A stretch of 63,066 nucleotides of DNA from Mycobacterium alsense. Lineage in GTDB: Bacteria > Actinomycetota > Actinomycetes > Mycobacteriales > Mycobacteriaceae. A program made the translations under genes and the position numbers. This document shows positions 1-8,019 of the stretch, piece by piece. Positions within the stretch are counted from its first letter, which is position 1. Every line of letters begins with the position of its first letter. The stretch lies in contig NZ_MVHD01000030.1 in assembly GCF_002086635.1 (NCBI RefSeq), positions 1-63,066 of the forward strand. The letters run 5' to 3'. Below the pieces are notes generated by a model. That model saw nothing but the letters and a program-made list of their open reading frames with translations, ran no database searches and was not told the origin of the DNA.

Positions 1-833
1 CCATCGCCGCCGCCACCCCCGTCGCCACCGGGGCCGTACAGCCATCCGCCGCGGCCACCGTCGCCTCCGGCGCCGCCGCTACCGCCGGCGGCGCCGGGGG
101 CGCCGGTAGAGCTGGTGCCGTCGCCGCCGGTCCCGCCGGCCCCGCCGGCGCCCCACAGCCCGGCCGAGCCGCCGGCGCCCCCGCTGCCGCCGTTGGTGCC
201 GCTGCCGAGAAGGCTCGCTACACCGGGCCCGCCGTGGCCGCCGGCCCCGCCGTTGCCGAACAGCCACCCGCCGTTCCCGCCGTTTCCTCCGGCCGCGCCG
301 GGGCCGCCGGTGCCGCCGAGCCCGCCGTTGCCCCACAACCCTGCGCTACCGCCGGCGCCGCCGGCGACTCCGTTGGCGCTGCTGTTGAAGCCGTTGCCGC
401 CGTTGCCGTACAGCAGCCCCCCGCCCTGCCCGTTGGGGCTCGTCGCGGTGCCGGCCCTGCCGTCACCGACCAGCGGGCGGCCCACCAGCGCCTCGGTTGG
501 TGCGTTGATCAGCGCGAGCGCGTCTTGTTCGACGCTTTGCAACCCGAAGGCCGCCGCGGTCTCGGCGGCCGCATACGACTGCGCCCCACCGGTCAGGGCC
601 TGGACGAACTGGGCATGAAATCCCGTCACTTGGTCGCTGAGCGCCTGATATTCCGCCGCGTAACCGGAAAACACCGCGGCGATGCCCGCGGACACCTCGT
701 CGCCGGCCGCGGCCAGCAGTCCGGTCGTCTGTGTCGCCGCGGCCCGATTGGCCGCGGTCAGCGCCGCGCCGACACCCGCCAGATCCGTGGCCGCAGCCGT
801 CAGCGCCTCCGGCGCCGCCATCACGTAGGACAT
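1..833 (-). CDS. PE_PGRS family protein, N-terminal part (runs off the left edge)
   Basis: The gene reads leftward from an ATG at 833-831, with GGGAGGAC just upstream as ribosome binding site. The first ~95 codons encode a typical PE domain beginning [15 protein letters not shown], with the Pro-Glu pair at residues 8-9. A linker containing an LxxGxPLVGDG-like stretch follows, then GGxGGx repeats (for example [26 protein letters not shown]) to the window edge, so the C-terminus is missing. PE_PGRS proteins are exported by ESX-5 and sit at the cell surface; the individual role of this one is unknown. It is divergent from nat and lies where, in M. tuberculosis, the hsaACDB genes lead directly into nat. 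Confidence 0.9.
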   Translation of the reverse strand, partial: MSYVMAAPEALTAAATDLAGVGAALTAANRAAATQTTGLLAAAGDEVSAGIAAVFSGYAAEYQALSDQVTGFHAQFVQALTGGAQSYAAAETAAAFGLQSVEQDALALINAPTEALVGRPLVGDGRAGTATSPNGQGGGLLYGNGGNGFNSSANGVAGGAGGSAGLWGNGGLGGTGGPGAAGGNGGNGGWLFGNGGAGGHGGPGVASLLGSGTNGGSGGAGGSAGLWGAGGAGGTGGDGTSSTGAPGAAGGSGGAGGDGGRGGWLYGPGGDGGGGGD

Positions 834-1017
834 CGTTGTCCTCCCAAAGGCAAGCCGATATGCCCGAGACCTGCAGAGTTTACCCCGGTCATAGTTGCCG
901 GTGTGCAGAATTCACGGAATGGGAGAAAACGGTCGATCGCTTCCTGAATCCGCGTCCCGCGGAACTGAAATGTTGGCCATTCTGGGAGAACGGTGGCGCT
1001 CGGGACACAATGACCAC

Positions 1018-1848
1018 ATGACGCTGGACCTGAACGGATACTTCGGCCGCATCAACTATCGCGGTCCGGCCGAGCCCAACCTCGACGTGCTGCGGGAGCT
1101 GGTGACGGCGCATACGCAAACGATCCCGTTCGAGAACCTCGATCCGGTGATGGGCGTGCCGGTCGACGACCTCAGCCCAGAGGCCTTGGCGGACAAGCTT
1201 ATTCGTCGGCGGCGCGGTGGCTATTGCTACGAGCAGAACGGGCTGATGGGCTACGTGCTGGCCGAAATCGGTTTTCGGGTGCGGCGATTGGGCGGTCGGG
1301 TGGTCTGGATGCGTGCGCCCGACGCGCCCTTCCCGGCGCAGACGCACACCGTGCTTGCGGTGACGTTCCCGGGATCGCAGGGGTCCTATCTCGTCGACGT
1401 GGGCTTCGGCGGTCAGACGCCGACCTCGCCACTGCGCATCGAAACCGGCAGCGTGCAGCAGACGACGCACGAGCCGTACCGGCTCGAGGACCGCCGCGAC
1501 GGGCTGGTCCTGCAGGCCCAGATCCGTGGGGAATGGGTGCCGCTCTACGAATTCACCACGCGGACCCAGCCCCCGATCGATCTGGAGGTGGGCAGCTGGT
1601 TCGTCTCGACCCACCCCTCGTCGGGCTTCGTGACCGGCCTGATGGTCGCGCTGGTCACCGACGACGCCCGGCTGAACCTGGCCGGCCGTCACCTGACCAT
1701 CCACCGCGCCGGCGGCAGCGAGAAGCTCCGCCTCAACGACGCGGCGGCCGTCGTGGATGCCCTGGCCGGGCGGTTTGGCATCAACGTGGCCGATGCGGGC
1801 GAGGCCGCCGCGCTCGAGGCCCGCCTCGACGCGATCCTCGGCGCTTAG
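1018..1848 (+). CDS. nat: Arylamine N-acetyltransferase
   Basis: This 276-residue protein matches mycobacterial NAT (Rv3566c type) along its length. The catalytic triad is in the expected places: Cys70 in GGYCYEQNG, His110 in QTHT and Asp127 in LVDVGFGG. NAT moves acyl groups from acyl-CoA to arylamines and hydrazines, including isoniazid; in mycobacteria it is tied to cholesterol catabolism, where propionyl-CoA is a good donor. ATG 1018 is chosen because the conserved MTLDLNGYF start is there, although the frame stays open upstream to 895. In M. tuberculosis nat is the last gene of the hsa operon; here a divergent PE_PGRS gene is immediately upstream, so nat needs a promoter in the 184-bp gap or the hsa genes have moved. 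Confidence 0.95.
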   Translation: MTLDLNGYFGRINYRGPAEPNLDVLRELVTAHTQTIPFENLDPVMGVPVDDLSPEALADKLIRRRRGGYCYEQNGLMGYVLAEIGFRVRRLGGRVVWMRAPDAPFPAQTHTVLAVTFPGSQGSYLVDVGFGGQTPTSPLRIETGSVQQTTHEPYRLEDRRDGLVLQAQIRGEWVPLYEFTTRTQPPIDLEVGSWFVSTHPSSGFVTGLMVALVTDDARLNLAGRHLTIHRAGGSEKLRLNDAAAVVDALAGRFGINVADAGEAAALEARLDAILGA

Positions 1849-1985
1849 CCCCGCCGCCACGCAATCGCCATGGGGGACAACCCGGTTGCGCGGGGTGACC
1901 GGCAGCCTGCGCGGCGCGGATAGTGACGACCACCATATAGCCAGAAATGTTCAAATTGTAAGTCTGTCTATTAATCTGTCCCCTC
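1849..1985 (+). promoter_or_regulatory. AT-rich gap upstream of the FAAL gene, probable promoter
   Basis: The 137-bp gap becomes strikingly AT-rich for this genome between about 1935 and 1980 (stretches such as CCATATAGCCAGAAATG and TCTATTAATCTG). This suits a promoter for the following acyl-AMP ligase gene. No KstR or KstR2 operator is visible in it, so the ligase is probably not part of the sterol regulons. The placement of a -10 element is a guess. Confidence 0.35.
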
Positions 1986-3806
1986 GTGAGTCGGGATCAC
2001 GGGTTGACCAATGCTGCGCCGAGCATCGTCGTGCCGGAGGGCACGACGTTGACATCGAATTTCGACGCGAACAGGGCCGAATTCGGTGACGCTCCGGCCT
2101 ACCGCTTCATCGACTACTCGCAGGAACAGGACGGCCGCGTCGTCGAGCTCACCTGGAATGAGTTGTGGTCGCGGGTCTGCGCCATCGGCGCCCGGCTGCA
2201 GCAGGTGACCGAGCCCGGTGATCGGGTGGCGATCCTGGCGCCGCAGGGCCTCGACTACGTGGCGGGTTTCTTCGCCGCCGTGCACGCCGGCAACGTCGCG
2301 ATCCCGCTGTTTGCGCCGACGCTGGCCGGGCACGGCGAGCGGCTGGCGGCGGTGCTGGCCGATGGCCGCCCCGCGGCGGTACTGACCACGACCGCGGCGG
2401 CCGAGTCGGTTCGGACGTTCATCCGAACACTGGCCCCGGACGAACGGCCGCGGATGCTCGCGGTGGATGCGATCCCCGCGACGCTCGGTTCGATGTTCAC
2501 CGACGTGGTCCGCGACACCGGCGATCTCGCGTATTTGCAGTACACGTCGGGCTCGACGCGCACGCCGGCCGGGGTGGAAATCACCCACCGCGCCGTTTAC
2601 ACCAATGCGATGCAGATGATCGTGCACGGGTGCCTGGACACGGACGTCCAATGTGTGAGCTGGCTGCCGCTGTATCACGACATGGGTTTGATGATGATCG
2701 TGTTCACCGCGTTCTTCGGCGCCCACGTCACGTTGATGGATCCGATGGCCTTCCTGCGCCGGCCCTACCGATGGATCAAACAGCTGGGCATCGCGGCCCA
2801 AAGCGGCCGGACCATGGCGGCGGCGCCGAACTTCGCCTTCGAGCTGACGGCCCAGCGGGGGCTGCCCCCACAGGGCGAGAACCTCGACCTCAGCAACGTC
2901 GTCTGCCTGCTCAACGGGTCGGAGCCGGTGACGATGTCGGCCATCGAGCAGTTCACCAACGCGTTCGCCCCGCACGGTCTGCCCGCGTCGGTGGTCAAGC
3001 CGTCCTACGGAATGGCGGAGGCGACGCTGTCGGTCGCCAGCATCGCCCACGACGCCGCGGCCAGCGCCGTCTTCCTCGACCGGGAGCAGCTCGGTGCGGG
3101 CCGCGCCGTGGTCGTCGAGCCCACCGCGCCGGGCGCGGTTGCCCACGTCTCGTGCGGCCGGCCGATCGTCGATCAGTGGGCGGTGATCGCCGATCCGGAT
3201 GGCGCCGAGGTGCCGGACGGCACCGTGGGGGAAATCTGGTTGCACGGCAACAACATCGGCCGCGGATATTTCGGCCGCGAGGAAGAAACCCGGCGCGTGT
3301 TCGACAACAAGCTGCAGTCCCGGCTCGACCTGGGAAGCCACGCCGAAGGCGCACCGGACAACGGATGCTGGCTTGCCACAGGCGATCTCGGTGTCTATCT
3401 CGACGGCCAGCTGTACCTGACCGGGCGGATCAAGGACCTCATCATCATCGACGGTCGCAACCACTACCCGCAGGACATCGAAACGACCGTCAGCGAAGCC
3501 TCTCCCGCGATCCGCTCCGGCTACGTCGCCGCGTTCTCCGTTCCCGCCGACGCGGTTACAACTCCTGATGGAAACGGCGCCTCCGGCGAGCAGGTGGTCG
3601 TCGTCGCGGAGCGCGCGGCCGGGGCGGGCCGTGCCGAGCTCGGCCCGATCGCCGAGACGGTGCGCGCGGCGATCTCCCGCCAGCACCAGATCCGCGTCGC
3701 CGACGTCCGGCTGGTGGCGGCGGGGACCATTCCCCGCACCACCAGCGGCAAGCTGGCCCGCAGCGCCTGCCGGGCCGAGTACCTCGCCGGGCGGCTCAGC
3801 CGCTGA
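1986..3806 (+). CDS. Fatty acyl-AMP ligase (FAAL), FadD32-like
   Basis: This is a 606-residue adenylate-forming enzyme from a GTG start. Its motifs are YLQYTSGSTRTPAG (P-loop, ~residue 180), WLPLYHDMGL, LLNGSEPV, KPSYGMAEATL, the GRIKDLIIIDGRNHYPQDIE hinge region and PRTTSGKLARSACR with the C-terminal lysine. The whole reads like FadD32, the ligase that loads meromycolate onto a polyketide synthase. FAALs make acyl-adenylates and pass them to an acyl carrier protein rather than to CoA. No PKS or carrier protein is nearby, so its acceptor is unknown. It lies between nat and aspB, which are neighbours in M. tuberculosis, so it is an insertion or has been lost elsewhere. Its 3' end overlaps that of aspB by 11 bp. 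Confidence 0.85.
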   Translation: MSRDHGLTNAAPSIVVPEGTTLTSNFDANRAEFGDAPAYRFIDYSQEQDGRVVELTWNELWSRVCAIGARLQQVTEPGDRVAILAPQGLDYVAGFFAAVHAGNVAIPLFAPTLAGHGERLAAVLADGRPAAVLTTTAAAESVRTFIRTLAPDERPRMLAVDAIPATLGSMFTDVVRDTGDLAYLQYTSGSTRTPAGVEITHRAVYTNAMQMIVHGCLDTDVQCVSWLPLYHDMGLMMIVFTAFFGAHVTLMDPMAFLRRPYRWIKQLGIAAQSGRTMAAAPNFAFELTAQRGLPPQGENLDLSNVVCLLNGSEPVTMSAIEQFTNAFAPHGLPASVVKPSYGMAEATLSVASIAHDAAASAVFLDREQLGAGRAVVVEPTAPGAVAHVSCGRPIVDQWAVIADPDGAEVPDGTVGEIWLHGNNIGRGYFGREEETRRVFDNKLQSRLDLGSHAEGAPDNGCWLATGDLGVYLDGQLYLTGRIKDLIIIDGRNHYPQDIETTVSEASPAIRSGYVAAFSVPADAVTTPDGNGASGEQVVVVAERAAGAGRAELGPIAETVRAAISRQHQIRVADVRLVAAGTIPRTTSGKLARSACRAEYLAGRLSR

Positions 3807-4965
3807 CGCGCAGCCAGGGGCCGATGCGGCGCAGGGCTTCCTCGATGTCGGCCGTGGGTCCGGCGAACGACAGCCGGACGAACGAGTCGCCCCGCGCGGT
3901 GTCGAAGTCGATGCCCGGCGCGATGGCGACGCCGGTGTCGGCCAACAGCTTTGAGCAGAACGAAAGCGAGTCGCTCGTGAAGTCCGAGACGTCGGCGTAC
4001 ACGTAGAACGCGCCGTCGGTGGGCGCCAGGCGGTCGATGCCGATGCGGCGCAGGCCATCGAGCAGCAGCGACCGGTTGACCGCGTAGTGGCGCAGGTTGC
4101 CGTCGGCCTCGGCGGTGGCCTCCGGGGTGAACGCCGCCACCGCGGCGACCTGGGACAGCACCGGCGGGCAGATGGTGAAGTTGCCGGTCAGGCAGTCCAC
4201 CGCCCGGCGCAGCTCCGGCGGCACCAGCAGCCAGCCAAGCCGCCAACCCGTCATCGCGTAGTACTTCGAAAAGCTGTTGACCACCACCGCGTCTCGCGAA
4301 GTCTGCCAGGCGCAGCTGGTCTGCGGCGCCCCCTCGTAGACCAGTCCGTGATAGACCTCGTCGCTGATCAGGCGCACCCCGTTGGCCGCACACCAGGAGG
4401 CGATCGCGGCCAACTCGGCCGGCGGGATGACCGTGCCGGTGGGATTGGCGGGGCTGGCGACGACGACGCCGCGGGGCGGCGGGTCGAGCTCGGCGAGCAT
4501 CTGCGCGGTGGGCTGGAAGCGGGTCTGCGGCCCGCACGCGATGTCCACCACCTGACATCCCAGCGCCGACAGGATGTTTCGATAGCAGGGGTAGCCGGGA
4601 CTGGCCAACGCCACCCGGTCGCCCACGTCGAAGCACGCCAGGAAGGCCAGCAGAAAGCCGCCCGAGGAGCCGGTGGTCACGACGACCGCGTCGGGCTCCA
4701 CATCGATGCCGTGTTTGCGTTCGTAGTCCGCCGCTATCGCGGCGCGCAGCTCGGGAATGCCCAGCGCCACCGTGTAACCCAGCTGGTTGACGTGCAGCGC
4801 GGCGGCCGCCGCCGCACGCACCGGCTCCGGCGCGCCCACGCTGGGCTGCCCCGCCGACAGGTTCACCAGGTCGCCATGGCTGCGCTGGCGCTCCGCGGCG
4901 GCCAGCCAGACATCCATCACATAAAAGGGCGGGATGCCGGCGCGCAGGGCGACCCGATCGGTCAC
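3796..4965 (-). CDS. aspB: PLP-dependent aminotransferase, AspB type
   Basis: This 389-residue class I/II aminotransferase has NLSAGQPSVG near the N-terminus, VVTTGSSGGFLLAF for phosphate binding, SPANPTGT, SDEVYHGLVY and the PLP lysine in VVNSFSKYYAMTGWRLGW (about residue 235). It corresponds to Rv3565. The natural substrate is not established; its place at the end of the fadD3-fadE operon suggests a link to sterol ring degradation. The GTG start at 4965 overlaps the fadE33 stop (GTGA), so it should be translationally coupled. The operon is driven from the KstR2-controlled promoter at 9.6 kb. Confidence 0.9.
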   Translation of the reverse strand: MTDRVALRAGIPPFYVMDVWLAAAERQRSHGDLVNLSAGQPSVGAPEPVRAAAAAALHVNQLGYTVALGIPELRAAIAADYERKHGIDVEPDAVVVTTGSSGGFLLAFLACFDVGDRVALASPGYPCYRNILSALGCQVVDIACGPQTRFQPTAQMLAELDPPPRGVVVASPANPTGTVIPPAELAAIASWCAANGVRLISDEVYHGLVYEGAPQTSCAWQTSRDAVVVNSFSKYYAMTGWRLGWLLVPPELRRAVDCLTGNFTICPPVLSQVAAVAAFTPEATAEADGNLRHYAVNRSLLLDGLRRIGIDRLAPTDGAFYVYADVSDFTSDSLSFCSKLLADTGVAIAPGIDFDTARGDSFVRLSFAGPTADIEEALRRIGPWLRVSG

Positions 4966-5924
4966 GTTGGCAGGACTTCGGATTCCAGCCGGCGCAACAG
5001 CTCTCGCGGCGAGCCGAGCAGCCGCGCACTGCCGTGTGCGCGCTTGAAATACAGGTGCATGTCGTGTTCCCAGGTGATCGCGATGCCACCGTGCAGCTGG
5101 ATCCCCTCGGCGGCAACGGTTTGCAGCGCCTCGGTCGCGGCCAGCCGCGCGGTGGCCGCGTTCGTGGGGGTGGGGGCATCGCACGCCTCGGACACCACGG
5201 CCTTGGCCGCGGCAACGGTGACATACAGGTCCGCCATCCGGTGCTTGAGGGCCTGGAAGCTGCCGATCGGGCGGCCGAATTGCACCCGGCTCTTGGCGTA
5301 TTCGACGGTCAGCTCCAGGCAGCGCTCGGCCGCGCCGATCTGCTCGGCCGCGAGCAGGATCGCCGCGGTGTCCGCGAGGCCCGGGTCGGCGCCGATCGTT
5401 TCGCTCTGCTCCGGCCGCACCCGGGCCAGGCGGCGGGTCGGGTCCATGGTCGCGACGGGCTCGGCGGTGAAGCGCGTCCACCGGGTCAGCTGCCCGCCGG
5501 ATGGCCCGTCCGGTGCGGCGGCGACCACGATGTCGGCGATGTCGCCGTTCACCACGTAGTCCGCATCGAGCACCAGCGCCCCGATCGAGGTGCCCTCGGC
5601 AAGCCCGGCCAGCGCCTCGGCGTCCGGCTCGGGGGCCGCGAGCAGAGCCAGCTCGGCGAGCGTGGTGCCGAGCAGGGGAGAGGGCACGAGGGCGCGGCCC
5701 AGCTCCTGCAAAACTGTTGCCGCGTCGGCTAATTCGCCGCCCGCCCCACCCAGCTCCTCGGGGACCATCAGCGCGGCGGCGCCGACCTGTTCGCACAGCA
5801 GCCGCCACAGCGATTCGTCGTAGCCGCGGTCGGACTCCATCGCGGCACGCACCGCCGCGGGGTTTGCGTGCTTGGTCACCAGCGCCGCCACGGTCTCCCG
5901 CAGCATCTGCCGTTCTTCGGTCAT
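4962..5924 (-). CDS. fadE33: Acyl-CoA dehydrogenase FadE33
   Basis: This 320-residue protein is short for an acyl-CoA dehydrogenase, as usual for the smaller subunit of the steroid-type heteromeric enzymes. Recognisable blocks are MVPEELGGAGG, EYAKSRVQFGRPIGSFQALK and GGIAITWEHDMHLYFKRAHG. It matches Rv3564. Together with FadE31 and FadE32 it belongs to the KstR2 regulon for HIP (C/D-ring propionate) degradation; the paralogous pair ChsE1-ChsE2 shares one active site per heterodimer, and the same is inferred here. The start ATG overlaps the fadE32 stop in an ATGA, and the end overlaps the aspB start. Confidence 0.9.
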   Translation of the reverse strand: MTEERQMLRETVAALVTKHANPAAVRAAMESDRGYDESLWRLLCEQVGAAALMVPEELGGAGGELADAATVLQELGRALVPSPLLGTTLAELALLAAPEPDAEALAGLAEGTSIGALVLDADYVVNGDIADIVVAAAPDGPSGGQLTRWTRFTAEPVATMDPTRRLARVRPEQSETIGADPGLADTAAILLAAEQIGAAERCLELTVEYAKSRVQFGRPIGSFQALKHRMADLYVTVAAAKAVVSEACDAPTPTNAATARLAATEALQTVAAEGIQLHGGIAITWEHDMHLYFKRAHGSARLLGSPRELLRRLESEVLPT

Positions 5925-6874
5925 AAGGCCTCCAGCACCCGCCGCCGGTGGTCCTCGGGCGTGCCCCAGGCCGAGCGTAGCGCCTGGACCCGCAGCAGCC
6001 ACAGCGACAGGTCGTGTTCCTGGGTGAACCCGATCGCGCCGTGCGTCTGCAGCGAGGCGCGCGCCGCCAGCAGGGCCGCCTCGGATGCCGCCGCTTTGGC
6101 CGCGCTGACGTCCCGCCGGTCCAGCGTCAGCGCGGCGCCGTACACCAGCGGGCGGGCGAGCTCGACCGCGATGTGCACGTCGGCGAGCTTGTGCTTGATC
6201 GCCTGATACGAGCCGATCACCCGGCCGAATTGGCTGCGCTGCTTGGCGTAGTCGACGGCGCCGTGCAGCAGGGCCTCGGCCGCACCCACCAGCTGCGCGG
6301 CGGTGGCCAGGGCCCCGAACTCGTAGGCGCGCTTGGTGTCCGCCTGCCAGGTGTGGCCGGTCGCGGTCACGTCGTAGAGCCGGCGGCTGGGGTCGACGGA
6401 CGCGTGCCGGTCCCCCGGTCGGGCCTCGCTGACCCCGCCGGTCTCGTTCAAGGTGGCCAGCAGCACCAGCCCGGCGGCATCGGCGTCCGCCGCGCGCGGG
6501 ACGTGCGGCGGCAACGCGACCGTGGCGACGAGCCCGCCGGCGGCGAGCGCGGCGCAGCGCTCGGCGTGATCGTCGGAGGCGAGCAGAACCGGTGCCACCG
6601 CAACGGATTCGGCCACCGGACCCGGCACGCACCAGCGCCCGAGCCGTTCGAGGGCCACCACCAGGTCGACGGGGCCGGCGCCGATGCCGTCGAATTCTTC
6701 GGGCACGGCCAGCGCGGTGACGCCCAGCTCGGCCAGCCGCTCCCACACCTTGCGGCCGGGCGCGGTGTCCCCCGCCGCCCAGGCCCGCACCGCGCCGGGC
6801 AGGTCGGCCGCGCCCAGCGCGGCGTCGATGCTGGCCGCGAAGTCGCGCTGCTGTTCGTCGAGTGCGAATCTCAT
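5921..6874 (-). CDS. fadE32: Acyl-CoA dehydrogenase FadE32
   Basis: This 317-residue acyl-CoA dehydrogenase begins MRFALDEQQRDFAA. It carries AVPEEFDGIGAGP, DYAKQRSQFGRVIGSYQAIK and HGAIGFTQEHDLSLWLLR. It corresponds to Rv3563 and, like FadE33, lacks the longer C-terminal half seen in FadE31, so it is probably one subunit of a mixed complex with FadE31. Role: oxidation of a CoA thioester formed after opening of the last sterol ring; the exact substrate is inferred from the regulon. ATGA overlaps occur at both ends, placing it in the middle of a coupled five-gene operon. Confidence 0.9.
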   Translation of the reverse strand: MRFALDEQQRDFAASIDAALGAADLPGAVRAWAAGDTAPGRKVWERLAELGVTALAVPEEFDGIGAGPVDLVVALERLGRWCVPGPVAESVAVAPVLLASDDHAERCAALAAGGLVATVALPPHVPRAADADAAGLVLLATLNETGGVSEARPGDRHASVDPSRRLYDVTATGHTWQADTKRAYEFGALATAAQLVGAAEALLHGAVDYAKQRSQFGRVIGSYQAIKHKLADVHIAVELARPLVYGAALTLDRRDVSAAKAAASEAALLAARASLQTHGAIGFTQEHDLSLWLLRVQALRSAWGTPEDHRRRVLEAL

Positions 6875-8019
6875 TTCTTGGCGGCCCCGGTCTTCTCTCG
6901 CGGCAGGCCCAGCAGCCGTTCCGAAATGATGTTGCGCTGGATCTCGTTGGTACCCGCATAGATCGGGCCGCCCAGCGCGAAAAGCAGGCCATCGGTCCAC
7001 GGGCCGGCCAGCTCGCCGTCGGCCGCGAGGATGTCGAGCGCGGTCTGGTGAATGGCCACGTCGAGCTCGGACCAGAACACCTTGGTCACCGACGATTCGG
7101 CGCCGAGTTCGCCGCCGGCGGCCAGCCTGGTCACCGTGCCGAAGGTCTGCAGCCGGTAGGCCTGCGCCTTGATCCACGCGTCGGCGACGCGGTCGGCGAA
7201 CGCGGCGGGTGAGCCACGGTCCTTCCACAGCCGCACCAGCCGTTCCGCGGCCGCCAGGAAGCGGGCCGGGCTGCGCAGCGACATGCCGCGCTCGTTGCTC
7301 GACGTGCTCATGGCGGCCCGCCAGCCGTCGTTCGGGGTGCCGATCACGTCCTCGTCGGGAACGAAGGCGTCGTCGAGGAAGATCTCGCCGAAGCCGGTGT
7401 CGCCGCCGAGCTGGACGATGGGCCGCACGGTGACGCCCCTGGCCTTCAGGTCGAACATCAGGTAGGTCAGCCCGTTGTGCCGCTCGGCGTCGGGGTCGGA
7501 ACGGAACAGGCCGAAACCCATCTCGGCGAACGGCGCGCGCGAGCTCCAGATCTTCTGGCCGTTGAGCAGCCAGCCGCCGTCGGTCCTGGTGGCGGTGGAC
7601 CGCAGCGACGCGAGGTCGCTTCCGGACTCGGGTTCCGACCAGGCCTGGGCCCAGATCTGTTCGCCGCTGGCCATTTTCGGCAGGATCCGGTCGAGCTGCT
7701 CCTCGGTGCCGTGCGCGAACAGCGTCGGCGCCAGCATCGAGGTTCCGTTCGCGCTGGCCCGCCCCGGCGCACCGGCGCGAAAGTACTCCTCCTCGAACAC
7801 GACCCAGTGCAGCAGCGGCGCATCGCGGCCCCCGTACTTCTTCGGCCAGGTGATCACCGACAGGCCGGCGTCGTATAGCACCCTGTCCCAATGCCGATGT
7901 TGGGCAAAGCCTTCGGCGTTGTCGTAGGACTTGGTCGGTATCGACTCGGCGTTGGCGGACAGGAATTCCCGGACCTCGGCCTGGAAGGCCAGGGTATCGT
8001 CGTCTAATTGCAGGTCCAT
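6871..8019 (-). CDS. fadE31: Acyl-CoA dehydrogenase FadE31
   Basis: This is a 382-residue acyl-CoA dehydrogenase. The N-terminal domain starts MDLQLDDDTLAFQAEVREFL; flavin and substrate blocks include WAQAWSEPESGSDLASLRS and LNGQKIWSSRAPFA; the C-terminal domain ends YAGTNEIQRNIISERLLGLP. It matches Rv3562. In the HIP pathway it partners FadE32 and/or FadE33, the longer subunit carrying the usual FAD contacts. The start shares one base with the fadD3 stop (TAATG), and the stop overlaps the fadE32 start (ATGA). Regulation is from the KstR2 operator upstream of fadD3. Confidence 0.92.
   Translation of the reverse strand: MDLQLDDDTLAFQAEVREFLSANAESIPTKSYDNAEGFAQHRHWDRVLYDAGLSVITWPKKYGGRDAPLLHWVVFEEEYFRAGAPGRASANGTSMLAPTLFAHGTEEQLDRILPKMASGEQIWAQAWSEPESGSDLASLRSTATRTDGGWLLNGQKIWSSRAPFAEMGFGLFRSDPDAERHNGLTYLMFDLKARGVTVRPIVQLGGDTGFGEIFLDDAFVPDEDVIGTPNDGWRAAMSTSSNERGMSLRSPARFLAAAERLVRLWKDRGSPAAFADRVADAWIKAQAYRLQTFGTVTRLAAGGELGAESSVTKVFWSELDVAIHQTALDILAADGELAGPWTDGLLFALGGPIYAGTNEIQRNIISERLLGLPREKTGAAKK

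Noticed and set aside
949..963. Inverted repeat TCCGCG/CGCGGA upstream of nat as an operator
   Set aside because: Six-base GC-rich arms are common by chance here and it matches no known regulator.
1971..4058. Long open frames antisense to the FAAL gene and many others (for example 8037-9647, 11735-13144, 39683-41500)
   Set aside because: Typical of GC-rich coding DNA: their translations are Arg/Ala/Gly-rich with no family motifs, and the opposite strand carries well-recognised proteins.
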